A stretch of 64,000 nt of DNA. Origin: Erythrobacter sp. SD-21 (GTDB lineage: Bacteria; Pseudomonadota; Alphaproteobacteria; Sphingomonadales; Sphingomonadaceae). The notes under the pieces were generated by a model. The model made no database searches, was not told the origin of the DNA, and saw only the letters and a program-made list of their open reading frames with translations. Below, one piece after another: positions 7,482-16,741 of this stretch; position 1 is the stretch's first letter, and each line of letters begins with the position of its first letter. The position numbers and the translations under genes are program-made. The DNA is taken from assembly GCF_000181515.1 (NCBI RefSeq), contig NZ_ABCG01000006.1, positions 1-64,000 of the forward strand, given 5' to 3'.

Positions 7482-10400
7482 TCACTTTCCTGATTTCGAG
7501 CTGGCGGACTGTGCGCCAAAGAACCACGCGTACAGAACGGGCACCGCGCCCAATGTGATTGCCAGAGCAAACACCAAACCAAACGCGATAGCGCTGGCCA
7601 AGCCGTAGAAAAGCACGTCCTGTCCGATGATGAGCGGTAGGAGTCCGAGGATCGTGGTGATCGTCGTCATCAGGATTGGTCGGAACCGGCGCATGCCGGC
7701 CTGGACCACCGCTTCGGCTACTTGCTCAACGTCAGCATCGTCGCGCGTTTTGCCTTCATCGTGTGCACGTTTCTCCGCTTCACTGCGCTCGATCTCGCAG
7801 CGGTCGACGAGAACGATGGCATTGTTGATGATAATGCCAAACAGAGCGAACAGGCCGAGGATCACCATGAAGCCGAAATCGGCCTGCATGATATGAAGCC
7901 CGGCTGCCGCACCGATCACGCCCAGAGGAACGACTAGGAGAACGACACCGGCCTGTCGGAACGCACCGAACTGGATCACCAGCATGATGACGATCAGCCC
8001 CATCATCAGGGGCAGATTGGCGAGCAGCGCGCTGGTGCCTTCCGAGCTCTCGGCGATAATGCCGTCCCATTCTATATGATGACCCGGCGGCAGCATCGCC
8101 TCGAGCTCGTCGAGCTTGTCCTGCACCATCGGAACCATGTCCTGCGGGGTGACCGAGGTAGGACGCGCTTCGACCGTGAGCGTCTTGATCAGGTTCTCGC
8201 TCTGGATGCGTCCCCGTTGCGGGACAAGCGAAGCCATCGCTACTTCACCCAACTGTACGACCGCTCCTTCCGCCCCGACAAGCGTCACCGCTTCCAGTCG
8301 GGCCGGATCGGTGCGCTCGATTTCGGGAGCACGAATGACGATCGGCGCGAGATCATCGCCGTCGCGATAGACGCCTACGGATTGCCCCGAGAAATAGGTC
8401 GTGAGCGCACGCGAGACGTCGGCCGAGGTCACGCCCGCCGCACGCGCGGCCGCTTGGTCGACCTCGACCCTGTATTGCATGGACGGTTCTTCCCAATCGG
8501 AGAAGATGTCGATCGTCCCTTCGACCTCGCGCAGGATGCCCGCGAGCTTGTCGCCCGTTTCAAGCAGGACATCGGGGTCCGGGCCGCGAACCTGCACCTG
8601 GATCACGTTGGGATCGCTCGGCCCGAGGAACATCCCCGCGATCCGCATCCGAGTGTCGGGAAAGGCCACGGCCATGTCCTGCCGCAATTGCTCGACACCG
8701 GCATCGCGCACCTCCGCGTCCTTCGCGTTGATGACGAGGAAACCCCTATTGGGGGCTGGGTCCGATGGTGCGAGCGACAGCACGAAGCGCGGTCCCCCAA
8801 ACCCTGAATAGGAAGCCACGCTGTCGAAGTCTGGATAGCGCTCGTCATCGTCAATGAACTCGGAGATCGCCTGAACCTTTTCGTCCATCGCAACGCTCGA
8901 GGTTCCTACGGGCATGTCGGCATAGACGAGTATCTGCGCACGGTCGGACGAGGGGAAGAATTGTTGCGGAACCAGCTGCAGCGATGCCGCTGCGATAGCA
9001 AACAGCGCGGCCATGCCGCCAAGATAGAGCTTGCGATGCGCGAGCGCCCAGCGAAGAAGCTTCTCGTAGCGCGCCGATCCCCAGTCGAACGTTTCGTCAA
9101 CCTTGGCCCTGATCTTGCCCTTCTGTTGCTCCTCGGGTGGCCTGGCGAACCAATAGCACAGGGTGGGGATCACCGTGACCGCGATCAGCCAAGAGCTCGA
9201 CAGAGCGATCAGGATGACGAGCGAAATGTTGCGCGTGTATTCACCCGATTCCTGCTGCGCGAGCATGAGCGGCAGGAACACAAGGATAATGGTGAGTGTC
9301 GACGCGAGGAGCGGCCCGGCGAGTTCTCCGCCCGTCTGACCGATAGCCTTGCGCCGGTCGATGCCTTCGGCGAGGCGCTGTTCGAAATCCTCCGCGATCA
9401 CAATGCCGTTATCGACCAGCAGGCCGAGCGCGATAACGATGGTTGCAAGGCTCATACGCTCTAGCTTGATGCCGTACATGCCCATGATTGCGAGTGTGAT
9501 CAGCACGACCGCAGGAACCACTGCGCCGATTACGAGCCCCGTGCGAAGGCCAAGGAAGAGGATCATGGTCGCAAGCACGATGGCGAACGTCTGGAGGACG
9601 TTGAAGCTAACGCCGTAGACAGCGTTCTTCACCTGCTCGGCCTGCCAGGTCATGGTTTCAAGCGTTATGCCCGCGGGCAGCGACTGGCGCACGTCGTCGA
9701 TCGTTTCCTGCGCGCGATCGGCGTAGTTGATCACGCTTTGCGCCTCGTCCATCGAGATGGCGAAGACGATGGCAGGATCACCGTTGAAATAGGCGCGCTG
9801 CAACGGAGGATCGATAGATCGTTTGCTGACCTGCGCGTAATCGCCGAGCCGGATGGTCCCTGCCGGGCCGAGGTCGAGATAAAGGTTTCTGACGTCTTCA
9901 AGTGTTTCGAAGGCGCCCGACGGTTCGATCGACAATCGGCGGCTTTCGGTCTCGATTGCGCCACCGGGCGCCACGACGTTCTGCTGTGCGAGCGCCGCAG
10001 CGACCGCATCGAGCGGAACGCCGAGTTGGGCGAGCACCGCATTGCTCATCTCGATATAGACCCGCTCCTGCGGTCGACCCAGGATGTCGACGCGCTTGGT
10101 GCCGGGAATGGTGTAGAGCTGGTCGCGCACATGCTCCGCAAGATCGCCCAGCTCGTCCATCGGGAAATCGGCAGATTGCAACGCCAGCGTAATGACCGCG
10201 ACATCGCCGAACTCGTCGTTGATGATTGGCGCCATCGTACCTTCGGGGAACTGGCCCACAGTCTCCTCGACCTTTTCGTCCAGTTCGTCCCACGCCTGAT
10301 CAAGATCGTCGGTGGCGAAGGCGACTTCGGCATGGATAATCGATTGTCCCTCCATTGAAGTGGCACGCACTTCGTCGACCTCGGGCATCGTCTTGATAGC

Positions 10401-10610
10401 TTCGGCGAGCGGGGTGGTGATGAGGGTCTCGACCCGTGTCGCGTCCATCCCCGGATGCGCGGTAACGACCACGGCTTCGCGGATAGTGATCGTGGGGTCC
10501 TCGCGCGCGGGAAGCGTGAAATAGCTCGCGACGCCGTAGATCATCGCGAGCACGACGATGAGTAAAACCGCCGCGCGGTAGCGGAAGCCGAGTTCCGAAA
10601 GATTGCTCAC
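7482..10610 (-). CDS. RND efflux permease (HAE/AcrB-like inner membrane pump)
   Basis: 1042 aa, full length for the family: 12 TM helices in the usual 1+5, 1+5 layout with two large periplasmic loops. TM4 carries LGLLVDNGIVIAED, where AcrB has Asp-Asp; one acidic residue plus Asn is kept here, with extra Glu/Asp downstream. TM10 region reads LFALFGIIINNAIVLVD. It would exchange protons for substrate in a tripartite pump with the adaptor and outer membrane factor encoded immediately upstream; genes overlap by 4 nt. Substrate not predictable. Probably regulated by the divergent TetR. Confidence 0.95.
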   Translation of the reverse strand: MSNLSELGFRYRAAVLLIVVLAMIYGVASYFTLPAREDPTITIREAVVVTAHPGMDATRVETLITTPLAEAIKTMPEVDEVRATSMEGQSIIHAEVAFATDDLDQAWDELDEKVEETVGQFPEGTMAPIINDEFGDVAVITLALQSADFPMDELGDLAEHVRDQLYTIPGTKRVDILGRPQERVYIEMSNAVLAQLGVPLDAVAAALAQQNVVAPGGAIETESRRLSIEPSGAFETLEDVRNLYLDLGPAGTIRLGDYAQVSKRSIDPPLQRAYFNGDPAIVFAISMDEAQSVINYADRAQETIDDVRQSLPAGITLETMTWQAEQVKNAVYGVSFNVLQTFAIVLATMILFLGLRTGLVIGAVVPAVVLITLAIMGMYGIKLERMSLATIVIALGLLVDNGIVIAEDFEQRLAEGIDRRKAIGQTGGELAGPLLASTLTIILVFLPLMLAQQESGEYTRNISLVILIALSSSWLIAVTVIPTLCYWFARPPEEQQKGKIRAKVDETFDWGSARYEKLLRWALAHRKLYLGGMAALFAIAAASLQLVPQQFFPSSDRAQILVYADMPVGTSSVAMDEKVQAISEFIDDDERYPDFDSVASYSGFGGPRFVLSLAPSDPAPNRGFLVINAKDAEVRDAGVEQLRQDMAVAFPDTRMRIAGMFLGPSDPNVIQVQVRGPDPDVLLETGDKLAGILREVEGTIDIFSDWEEPSMQYRVEVDQAAARAAGVTSADVSRALTTYFSGQSVGVYRDGDDLAPIVIRAPEIERTDPARLEAVTLVGAEGAVVQLGEVAMASLVPQRGRIQSENLIKTLTVEARPTSVTPQDMVPMVQDKLDELEAMLPPGHHIEWDGIIAESSEGTSALLANLPLMMGLIVIMLVIQFGAFRQAGVVLLVVPLGVIGAAAGLHIMQADFGFMVILGLFALFGIIINNAIVLVDRCEIERSEAEKRAHDEGKTRDDADVEQVAEAVVQAGMRRFRPILMTTITTILGLLPLIIGQDVLFYGLASAIAFGLVFALAITLGAVPVLYAWFFGAQSASSKSGK

Positions 10611-11713
10611 GATGCGAACCGCCGCGCGCCGGCGCCGATCAGACTGACGCGCTCACCGGTTTGCAGAAAGGCTGCTCCCTTGCTGACGACGACGTCGCCG
10701 CTCTTCAGCCCGCTCGTTACCGTAACGCGGTTCTCGCTCGCCGCTTCGAACCGGATGGTGCGCGCGGAAACTTTATCGGTTTGCGTGTCGACGACCCATA
10801 CCTCTCCGCGATCGGGACCGGTGGGCATGATGGCGGTCAGCGGTATCGCGTAAGTGGCGGACTGTGGCCGCGGTTCTTCGTTACCGGCGTCGCGAGACAG
10901 GCGAACCTCGGCCACCTCGCCGGGCTCGATCGTCCCTTCACCGGCCATCACCCGTGCGACGATTTCGAAGGCGCCCGGCCCGCTGCCGCGGCTGGAAATC
11001 TCGGTGATGGTCGCCGCAAGAGCTGGCACGTCGCGTCCCGGTCGGAGCACCTCGACCGATTGACCGGTGGCAAGCCGATCGCGCAGCGTTCCGGGGACGC
11101 TGAAGACCACTTCGGTTCCGAAACCGTCGAGCTCGAGCACCGGCTGGCCGGGGGAGACCTGGGTGCCCGGCTCGACGATCCTGCGCGCCACACGACCCGA
11201 AAAGGGGGCGCGCAATCGGGTATCGGAAAGCGTCTCGCGCGCCGAGCCAGCCTGCGCCTGCCCGGCATCTAGAAGGGCCTCGAGACTGTTTACCTCGGCA
11301 TCGGCGGTCTCCAGCCGCGTCTCGGAGGTTGCACCCTCGGCAAAGAGCGCGCGCTGTCGCTCCGCTTCCTGTCGGGCGCGCGCAAGCCGCGCGCGGGTTT
11401 CGACGACCTGCGCGTCGGCAGACGCGGCATTGAAGCGATAGGTCGCGGAATCGAGTGTCGCGACCACCGCGCCGCGTCCGACCCGATCGCCGATCTCGGC
11501 GCGTACGGAGGTGAGGGTCCCACCGACTTCGAAGCTGAGTGACGCGCGCTGTTCGGCGCGTACGCGCGCCGGGAAGGTCACTTGATCGTCGGATGTGGTT
11601 TCCGAAGCGCCGACTTCGACCCAGGCGACAGGTCTGGGCTCGGGCGGTTTTTCCGTTTCGGAACAGCCAGCCAGCAAGAAGGCTGACCCAAAAAGGGCGA
11701 GGGTATGTTTCAC
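10607..11713 (-). CDS. RND efflux periplasmic adaptor (MFP) lipoprotein
   Basis: 368 aa. Lipoprotein signal with lipobox LLAGCSE (Cys17), then barrel-sandwich (SFEVGGTLTSVRAEIGDRVG), long alpha-hairpin coiled coil (about residues 100-155, Glu/Arg/Ala-rich) and beta-barrel domains typical of HlyD/AcrA adaptors. Overlaps the permease start by 4 nt and the outer membrane factor stop by 4 nt, so all three are translationally coupled in one operon. Confidence 0.93.
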   Translation of the reverse strand: MKHTLALFGSAFLLAGCSETEKPPEPRPVAWVEVGASETTSDDQVTFPARVRAEQRASLSFEVGGTLTSVRAEIGDRVGRGAVVATLDSATYRFNAASADAQVVETRARLARARQEAERQRALFAEGATSETRLETADAEVNSLEALLDAGQAQAGSARETLSDTRLRAPFSGRVARRIVEPGTQVSPGQPVLELDGFGTEVVFSVPGTLRDRLATGQSVEVLRPGRDVPALAATITEISSRGSGPGAFEIVARVMAGEGTIEPGEVAEVRLSRDAGNEEPRPQSATYAIPLTAIMPTGPDRGEVWVVDTQTDKVSARTIRFEAASENRVTVTSGLKSGDVVVSKGAAFLQTGERVSLIGAGARRFAS

Positions 11714-13167
11714 GATGGGTCTCCCGATGGTGCGGCCTGCCAGCCGCCGCCGAGTGCGGCGTACAGCCCCGCCATGGCAAGACTCGCCTGGCGATAGGCA
11801 ATCGCTCGGCCGCGTTCCGCATTCCGCAGACCCCGCTCAGCCTCTTGCAAGCGAAGCTGGTCGATCGCGCCGTACTGGAACTGGATGCGGGCGAGGCGGT
11901 AATTTTCTGCCGAAAGGGTCGCGGCGCGCTCGCTCAGTGCAAGTGCCTCACGTCCCAGGTCGTAGCGGGCGATGGCCGTCTCGGTTTCCTCGAGCGCGGT
12001 TAGAATGCTTTGCTCGTAAGCAAGCGCAGCCCGGCGCGCTTCCAACTGAGCGAGATCGATTTCCGCGCGGATTCGACCGCCTTCGAAGACGCGCCACGAC
12101 AAAAACGGCACGATGGAATAGCTGGTGCTGTCGCCATCGAAGAGCGTATCTAGCGCGATCGATGAGAAGCCCCCTGCCGCGTTGAGGCGCAGCTGCGGGA
12201 AAAGCTCGGCCCTCGCGACGCCAATCTCGGCGGTCTCGGCCGCCAGTTCGCGTTCAGCGCGCGCGATATCGGGGCGCCTTCGGAGCAGATCGGCGCGCAG
12301 GCCGACAGGCACGTCGAGCAGCGCGACCTCGTTCCGATCCTCGGTCGCGAGCGCGATCTCTCGTTCCGGCAACCCGCCGATCAGCGGCCCGAGAGCCAGG
12401 GCAGCAGCCCTTATCTCGACATCGAGGCGCGGAAGCTCGGCTTCGATGCGGGCGAGCTCGCTTTCAACGAGCAGCAGGTCGGCACGCGATATTTCGCCCT
12501 CGCGAAGCTGAATATTCGAGAGCGCCAGCAGTTCGCGCTGCGCCGCGATGCTGGCGAGAAGCGCGCCGCGCTCGGATTGGTATCCGATCAGGGCAAGATA
12601 GGTCGAAGCCGTCTCGATGGCCACGGCGAGCCGTGCACCGTTGGCGGCTGCAATCGCGCCTTCGATGCGCGCATCGCCCGCTTCCAGAGCGCGGCGCGTT
12701 TGGCCCCATAGGTCGATCTGCCAGGCGAGCGACCCCCCGACATCGTAGATTTCAAGTTCTCGCTGAAAGCCGGGGATCTGTGCAAAACCCGGATTGGCGT
12801 TGAGGCTTTGCTGCAGCGCGGTGACGGAGGCATCGGCTCCGACCGATGGAAGCGCGGAAGCCCTGATTTGCGCGCGTCGCGCCCGCGCTTCCTCGACCCG
12901 AAGGAGTGCCTGTCGGATCGTCAGATTGTCCTGCAGCGAAGCTTCGACCAGCCGAGTGAGCACCGGATCGCCCAGATTGCGCCACCAGGCGATGAATTCC
13001 GCTTCGGCGACCGGTACGCTTTCCCGATCGATCCAGTCGGTCGCTGTCGCCTCGATAGGAGGCCGCTCGTAATCAGGACCGACCGTGGCGCAGCCTGCCA
13101 GACCCGCCGAAAAAACGGCGGCTATCCATCGGCGATGGTGGCCTGGTCGCATTGTGAGTCTGATCAT
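11710..13167 (-). CDS. NodT-family outer membrane efflux lipoprotein
   Basis: 485 aa, first gene of the RND operon. Lipobox LAGC followed by ATVGPDYERP, the classic NodT/OprM start; two repeated alpha-helical barrel halves follow. A second in-frame ATG a few codons in (13152) is an alternative start. It provides the outer membrane duct for the pump; a second NodT protein is encoded near 47 kb. Confidence 0.93.
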   Translation of the reverse strand: MIRLTMRPGHHRRWIAAVFSAGLAGCATVGPDYERPPIEATATDWIDRESVPVAEAEFIAWWRNLGDPVLTRLVEASLQDNLTIRQALLRVEEARARRAQIRASALPSVGADASVTALQQSLNANPGFAQIPGFQRELEIYDVGGSLAWQIDLWGQTRRALEAGDARIEGAIAAANGARLAVAIETASTYLALIGYQSERGALLASIAAQRELLALSNIQLREGEISRADLLLVESELARIEAELPRLDVEIRAAALALGPLIGGLPEREIALATEDRNEVALLDVPVGLRADLLRRRPDIARAERELAAETAEIGVARAELFPQLRLNAAGGFSSIALDTLFDGDSTSYSIVPFLSWRVFEGGRIRAEIDLAQLEARRAALAYEQSILTALEETETAIARYDLGREALALSERAATLSAENYRLARIQFQYGAIDQLRLQEAERGLRNAERGRAIAYRQASLAMAGLYAALGGGWQAAPSGDPS

Positions 13168-13203
13168 AATGGGCTGGCCTGCTAGGCGATTCGCTCTGAA
13201 CCG

Positions 13204-13219
13204 TCTAGTACAATCTAGA
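13204..13219. promoter_or_regulatory. Candidate operator of the RND operon/TetR divergent promoter
   Basis: TCTAG at 13204-13208 and TCTAGA at 13214-13219 lie 10 bp apart (one helical turn) in the 294-bp space between the divergent pump operon and tetR gene. CTAG cores are palindromic, so the site is both a direct and inverted repeat, as expected for a TetR dimer site. Assignment is by position only. Confidence 0.4.
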
Positions 13220-13461
13220 ACGAATTTGCTAAGTCAGTCGCTTGTTCCTGAAGGATTTCAGCAGCCGCTCCTGCGCGAAAGTCGCGTTAAGGCGCTGAGA
13301 AGATACGAAATATGTCGAATAACTTAGCGAGAGATCAATAGGTATATCGATTCCGAACGCCAAGCAGAAAAGCTACCCAAAAGTTCATCATGAACCTTCG
13401 GGTTGGCTTTCTGAAACCGAATCGCCTATGGCCACTTTCAGATCGGAACGAAGTGGAGCAG

Positions 13462-14070
13462 ATGAACAAGATCACGCAGACGAAGAAGCGGGCGGCTATT
13501 CTCGCCGGGGCTCAGCGCGTGTTCGTACGCGAGGGGTTCGAGGGTACCAGCATGGATGCAGTGGCGCGCGAGGCGAAAGTCGCCAAGCCGACGCTCTACA
13601 ATCACTTTCGCGACAAGAACGCACTTTACGTTGCGGTGGTCGAGCATTCCTTGACCCGGGTGCGCAGCGAGATCGTACCACCGGAATTGCGTGACATGAC
13701 CGCGACCGAAGGTCTCAAGGTCATCACCACGCGCCTCGCACGCATGTTCGGGCGTGACGACGACGTGCTGCGTCTGTGCCGCATCTGCATCGGCGGCTTC
13801 GACCGCTTTCCGCTCGCTACTTCGACCTTCATGTATAGCGGCCCCCAACGCGGCAACCGCGAAGTAGCGAGCATGATCGCGCTATGGGCCGGGCGGGGCG
13901 AGCTAGCGTGCGACGATCATGAACTTGCCGCCCAGCAATTGGGTGAACTTTGCAAGGTCGGGATTTTCGATCCGCGCTTGTACGGCTCGCGCGAGAAGGC
14001 GTCGATCGACGAATGTCACCGGATTGCTGCGGCCGCGTATCAGACCTTCATGGCGCGATATGGCAAATAG
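13462..14070 (+). CDS. TetR/AcrR family transcriptional regulator
   Basis: 202 aa from the ATG at 13462 (GGAG about 4 nt upstream; the frame is open from 13390 but homology starts here). HTH near residues 25-45: GTSMDAVAREAKVAKPTLYN and HFRDKNALY; C-terminal ligand domain of the AcrR_C type. Divergent from the RND operon, so probably its repressor, induced by a pump substrate. Confidence 0.9.
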   Translation: MNKITQTKKRAAILAGAQRVFVREGFEGTSMDAVAREAKVAKPTLYNHFRDKNALYVAVVEHSLTRVRSEIVPPELRDMTATEGLKVITTRLARMFGRDDDVLRLCRICIGGFDRFPLATSTFMYSGPQRGNREVASMIALWAGRGELACDDHELAAQQLGELCKVGIFDPRLYGSREKASIDECHRIAAAAYQTFMARYGK

Positions 14071-14074
14071 GAGC

Positions 14075-15253
14075 ATGCGACGCAGGCCTGGTATCGCCTC
14101 GCGGATACCAAGACGGACATCGCCGGGAGCGATGCTTTTGATCGTCCTTTCTGCCGCGCTCGGTGCCTGCGCAACTCTGCCCGAGCGCGAAGACGTTTCC
14201 TCGGCGGCGCGGATGGGTGGACAACTCGTTGATTTCACCGGCACGCGGTTCGATACAGAGGCATCAATCGAGATTATCCGGCCATGGCATGATCGCTGGA
14301 TGGCGGAGAGGCGAGCCTCGGGTGACGACGAACCGATCGACCTGCTGGCCATCTCCAGCGGGTCGGACAAAGGAGCCTTCTCGGCAGGCTTCCTTACGGG
14401 CTGGAGCAAACGCGGCGACCGGCCCGACTTCGATCTCGTCATCGGGGTCAGCACCGGCGCGCTTATCGCGCCTTTTGCTTTTCTAGGTCCAAGCGAGGAC
14501 GACGCTTTGCGCCGCCTCTACACGACAATCGACGCGGACGACATCTACCGTCAGCGTGCGATCTCCGGGCTGCTCGGTGGACCAGCTTTTGCAACCAGCC
14601 GTCCCTTGCTCGAAATGATCGAGCGCGAGGTTTCGCCCGAACTTGTCGAGCGGATCGCAGAGGAACACCTGAAGGGTCGCCGCCTTCTGGTAACTACGAC
14701 CAATCTTGACACGCAGCGCGGCACGATCTGGGATCTGGGTTCTATCGCCGTCTCGCCGATGCCCAACCGCGAGCATCTTATCGAGAGTCTCCTTCTAGCC
14801 TCCTCGAGCGTCCCTGCGCTGATGCCGCCCGTAATGATCGATGTCGAGGCGGACGGGCAGCCCTTCCGCGAAATGCATGTTGACGGCGGCACCGCAGGAA
14901 GCTTCCTCGCGATACCGCCCAGCATCCTGTGGGGACAGGCCGAGCTCCGTGAGCGAGCGGATGTGACTAACGGCTCCTTCACCATTCTGTATAATGGCCG
15001 CCTTGCGCCGCAGGTCGAAGGCGTCGAGCCAACGGCTTTTTCGATCCTGCGCCGCTCGATCGAAACCATGATCGCCCATGCCGATAGGAACATCCTACGG
15101 TCCTATCGCGAATTCGCCGTCCATCATGGCGTAACGCTTGCGGTCTACCAGATCGGTGACGATTTCGATGATGACGCCTTCCCAGACGAGCAGTTCGATT
15201 CCGCATTCATGCAGGCCCTGTTCGCCCATGGCGAAGAGCAGGGACGTCAGTGA
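14075..15253 (+). CDS. Patatin-like phospholipase family lipoprotein
   Basis: About 392 aa. Arg-rich n-region, short hydrophobic stretch and lipobox-like LGAC, so probably a lipoprotein. Patatin features: oxyanion-type GSDKGAFSAG (the usual Gly-rich GGGxRG is altered), nucleophile elbow GVSTG (Ser in Gly-x-Ser-x-Gly), and the dyad Asp in DGGTAG. Predicted serine acyl hydrolase acting on lipids or acyl esters in the envelope. It begins 4 nt after tetR; the ATG at 14132 (GGGAG upstream) is an alternative start giving a very short signal. Confidence 0.82.
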   Translation: MRRRPGIASRIPRRTSPGAMLLIVLSAALGACATLPEREDVSSAARMGGQLVDFTGTRFDTEASIEIIRPWHDRWMAERRASGDDEPIDLLAISSGSDKGAFSAGFLTGWSKRGDRPDFDLVIGVSTGALIAPFAFLGPSEDDALRRLYTTIDADDIYRQRAISGLLGGPAFATSRPLLEMIEREVSPELVERIAEEHLKGRRLLVTTTNLDTQRGTIWDLGSIAVSPMPNREHLIESLLLASSSVPALMPPVMIDVEADGQPFREMHVDGGTAGSFLAIPPSILWGQAELRERADVTNGSFTILYNGRLAPQVEGVEPTAFSILRRSIETMIAHADRNILRSYREFAVHHGVTLAVYQIGDDFDDDAFPDEQFDSAFMQALFAHGEEQGRQ

Positions 15254-15348
15254 TGATGTAGGGGCCTGCCGGCCTCCTACGGCGTTGGCCGTCGGGTTGC
15301 GAAGGCCAGCAAAAAGCATCTGTCAATGCCAGCGGACGCTGCATCTGA

Positions 15349-15591
15349 ATGCTAATTTTTGTTCTCTCGGGCCTGCTGGTAGTTGCATTGAACTGCGCGA
15401 AACAGGTCACCTTCATGGGCGCGGCTATCGCTTTGCTCAACCGGTTGGTCGCGGATCGCGTCAAACCGACAACGCTCCAATTCATGGTCGCGGTCGTTCT
15501 AACTGGATTCTGGCTGATGCTTGGGTTGGTTTGCTCAGTCTGCCTTTGGGCGTCACGTCAGTCTGGAGAAGTAGGGCCGACGCACCCATGA
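15349..15591 (+). CDS. Small membrane protein with two predicted TM helices, unknown
   Basis: 80 aa. Two hydrophobic segments (about residues 3-32 and 46-68) flanking a charged loop NRLVADRVK, vaguely like the first helices of small ion-channel proteins, but with no pore motif. No good ribosome site. Its stop overlaps the ATG of the next small ORF as ATGA, which favours real, coupled translation. Could also be the remnant of a larger channel gene. Confidence 0.35.
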   Translation: MLIFVLSGLLVVALNCAKQVTFMGAAIALLNRLVADRVKPTTLQFMVAVVLTGFWLMLGLVCSVCLWASRQSGEVGPTHP

Positions 15592-15788
15592 AGCATCTAG
15601 CTAAACCGGACATCATCGCAACTCCGCTTGAAGGCGTTACCAGTTGCGGTTGGGTTCTGACAGACAGCGGTCTGGGTCTCAACCCGCGCAGACCGGATCG
15701 CAACTCTGTCGAAGAAGTCAGCCGATATCTCGCGAGGTTGCCTGGTTTTGACGTCGAACCGCTACAGCGTACTTGGCTGATGGTATGA
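15588..15788 (+). CDS. Hypothetical 66-aa protein
   Basis: MKHLAKPDIIATPLEG start, then a region with CGWVLTDSG and YLARLPGFDVEPLQRTW. I do not recognise it. It starts within the stop of the preceding small membrane ORF (ATGA) and ends 28 bp before the start used for the DUF2971 fragment, so the three may be remnants of one mosaic locus. Confidence 0.3.
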   Translation: MKHLAKPDIIATPLEGVTSCGWVLTDSGLGLNPRRPDRNSVEEVSRYLARLPGFDVEPLQRTWLMV

Positions 15789-15816
15789 GGCTTGGCACCG
15801 CACGCATCGGCCCGAC

Positions 15817-16416
15817 GTGACCGCGGCGCAGCGCGACCATGGCTGGGAAGCGCTGACCGGCAAGCAAGCCGACTGGAACAGCGGGCTTGTGCCGCGCATG
15901 ACAATGCTCGAGCACCTCTATGTGCTGTGCCTCGCGCAGCGCTGGGACATCCACCTCATGTGGTCGCATTATACTAGCGCGCATCATGGCTTCGCGATCT
16001 GCTACAAGCGCGAGATCGTGACCGCGCTCGCGACGCTGCCCGATTACGAGATGCACGGCGATGTTGTCTATGGCGATGCGGTGCCGGACTTGCGCTGGTT
16101 TTCCGGACCGCCCCAAGACATCATGCTGCCGGTCTTGCTGACCAAATCGTCGGACTGGGCCTATGAAGCCGAGCACCGCGTCGTGGTGACCGGGCCGCCG
16201 GGCAAGGAAGCGCTGTTCCATGCGATTGACCCCGACCTGATCGCCGGCGTGATCCTCGGCGCGCGCGTGCCAGAGGCTCTGGTCGGAAAGGCGCTGGCGC
16301 TTCGCAAGGCTCGCCCGGATTTCACGGTAGAGGAAGTCGGTTCAGCCCGTGACACCTACAAGCTGACTACTCACCGGATCGAAGACAACGTCCGACGGAT
16401 GCGCGGATTTCTTTGA
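15817..16416 (+). CDS. DUF2971 domain-containing protein, probably lacking its N-terminus
   Basis: 199 aa from a GTG; the frame is open upstream only to a TGA at 15778. The visible part matches the DUF2971 core (MWSHYTSAHHGFAICYK, then the YEAEHRVVV pattern of strand and helix). Intact members usually begin with a tyrosine-rich region that precedes this, so 5' loss is likely. Often linked with defence or phage contexts; function unknown. Confidence 0.6.
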   Translation: MTAAQRDHGWEALTGKQADWNSGLVPRMTMLEHLYVLCLAQRWDIHLMWSHYTSAHHGFAICYKREIVTALATLPDYEMHGDVVYGDAVPDLRWFSGPPQDIMLPVLLTKSSDWAYEAEHRVVVTGPPGKEALFHAIDPDLIAGVILGARVPEALVGKALALRKARPDFTVEEVGSARDTYKLTTHRIEDNVRRMRGFL

Positions 16417-16741
16417 ACAGGTCAACAACGACTCCGATGAACACGCCAGCAAGCATCCGCCCCGCAAGGCGCAAGATCACCCGCGCCGGAGGCAACAGCC
16501 CGATGATCGGCTTCAGCACAGTCGACTTGATCAGGATATCGTATTGCCTGCTCTCGCTATGATCGTTCGTAATTATGTTACGAACGGCTTCGATATCCAA
16601 CACGAAGACCAATGCAAAACACATCCGCGTCTTGAGGATTATGGAGTGCCGTCTTAGGAGGATGCAAACGGTTGACTAGGCGCTGCGTGCACATGAAATA
16701 TCTCGATCACGACGGCGCTGACTCTTTTTATCTGGCTAGCA
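16417..16741. other. Gene-poor stretch with one strong inverted repeat
   Basis: No supported gene. A weak 85-codon minus-strand frame (16367-16624) overlaps the DUF2971 gene and has no family character. The notable element is the palindrome at 16564-16586. Confidence 0.5.
16564..16586. promoter_or_regulatory. Perfect 9-bp inverted repeat, operator-like
   Basis: CGTTCGTAA (16564-16572), 5-nt spacer TTATG, TTACGAACG (16578-16586). No T-tract follows, so a terminator is unlikely; the size and spacing fit a dimeric repressor. No adjacent promoter-proximal gene is obvious. Confidence 0.45.

Noticed and set aside
16367..16624. 85-aa minus-strand ORF overlapping DUF2971
   Set aside because: Overlaps the end of the DUF2971 frame, has no ribosome site or recognisable family, and contains the palindrome at 16564-16586.
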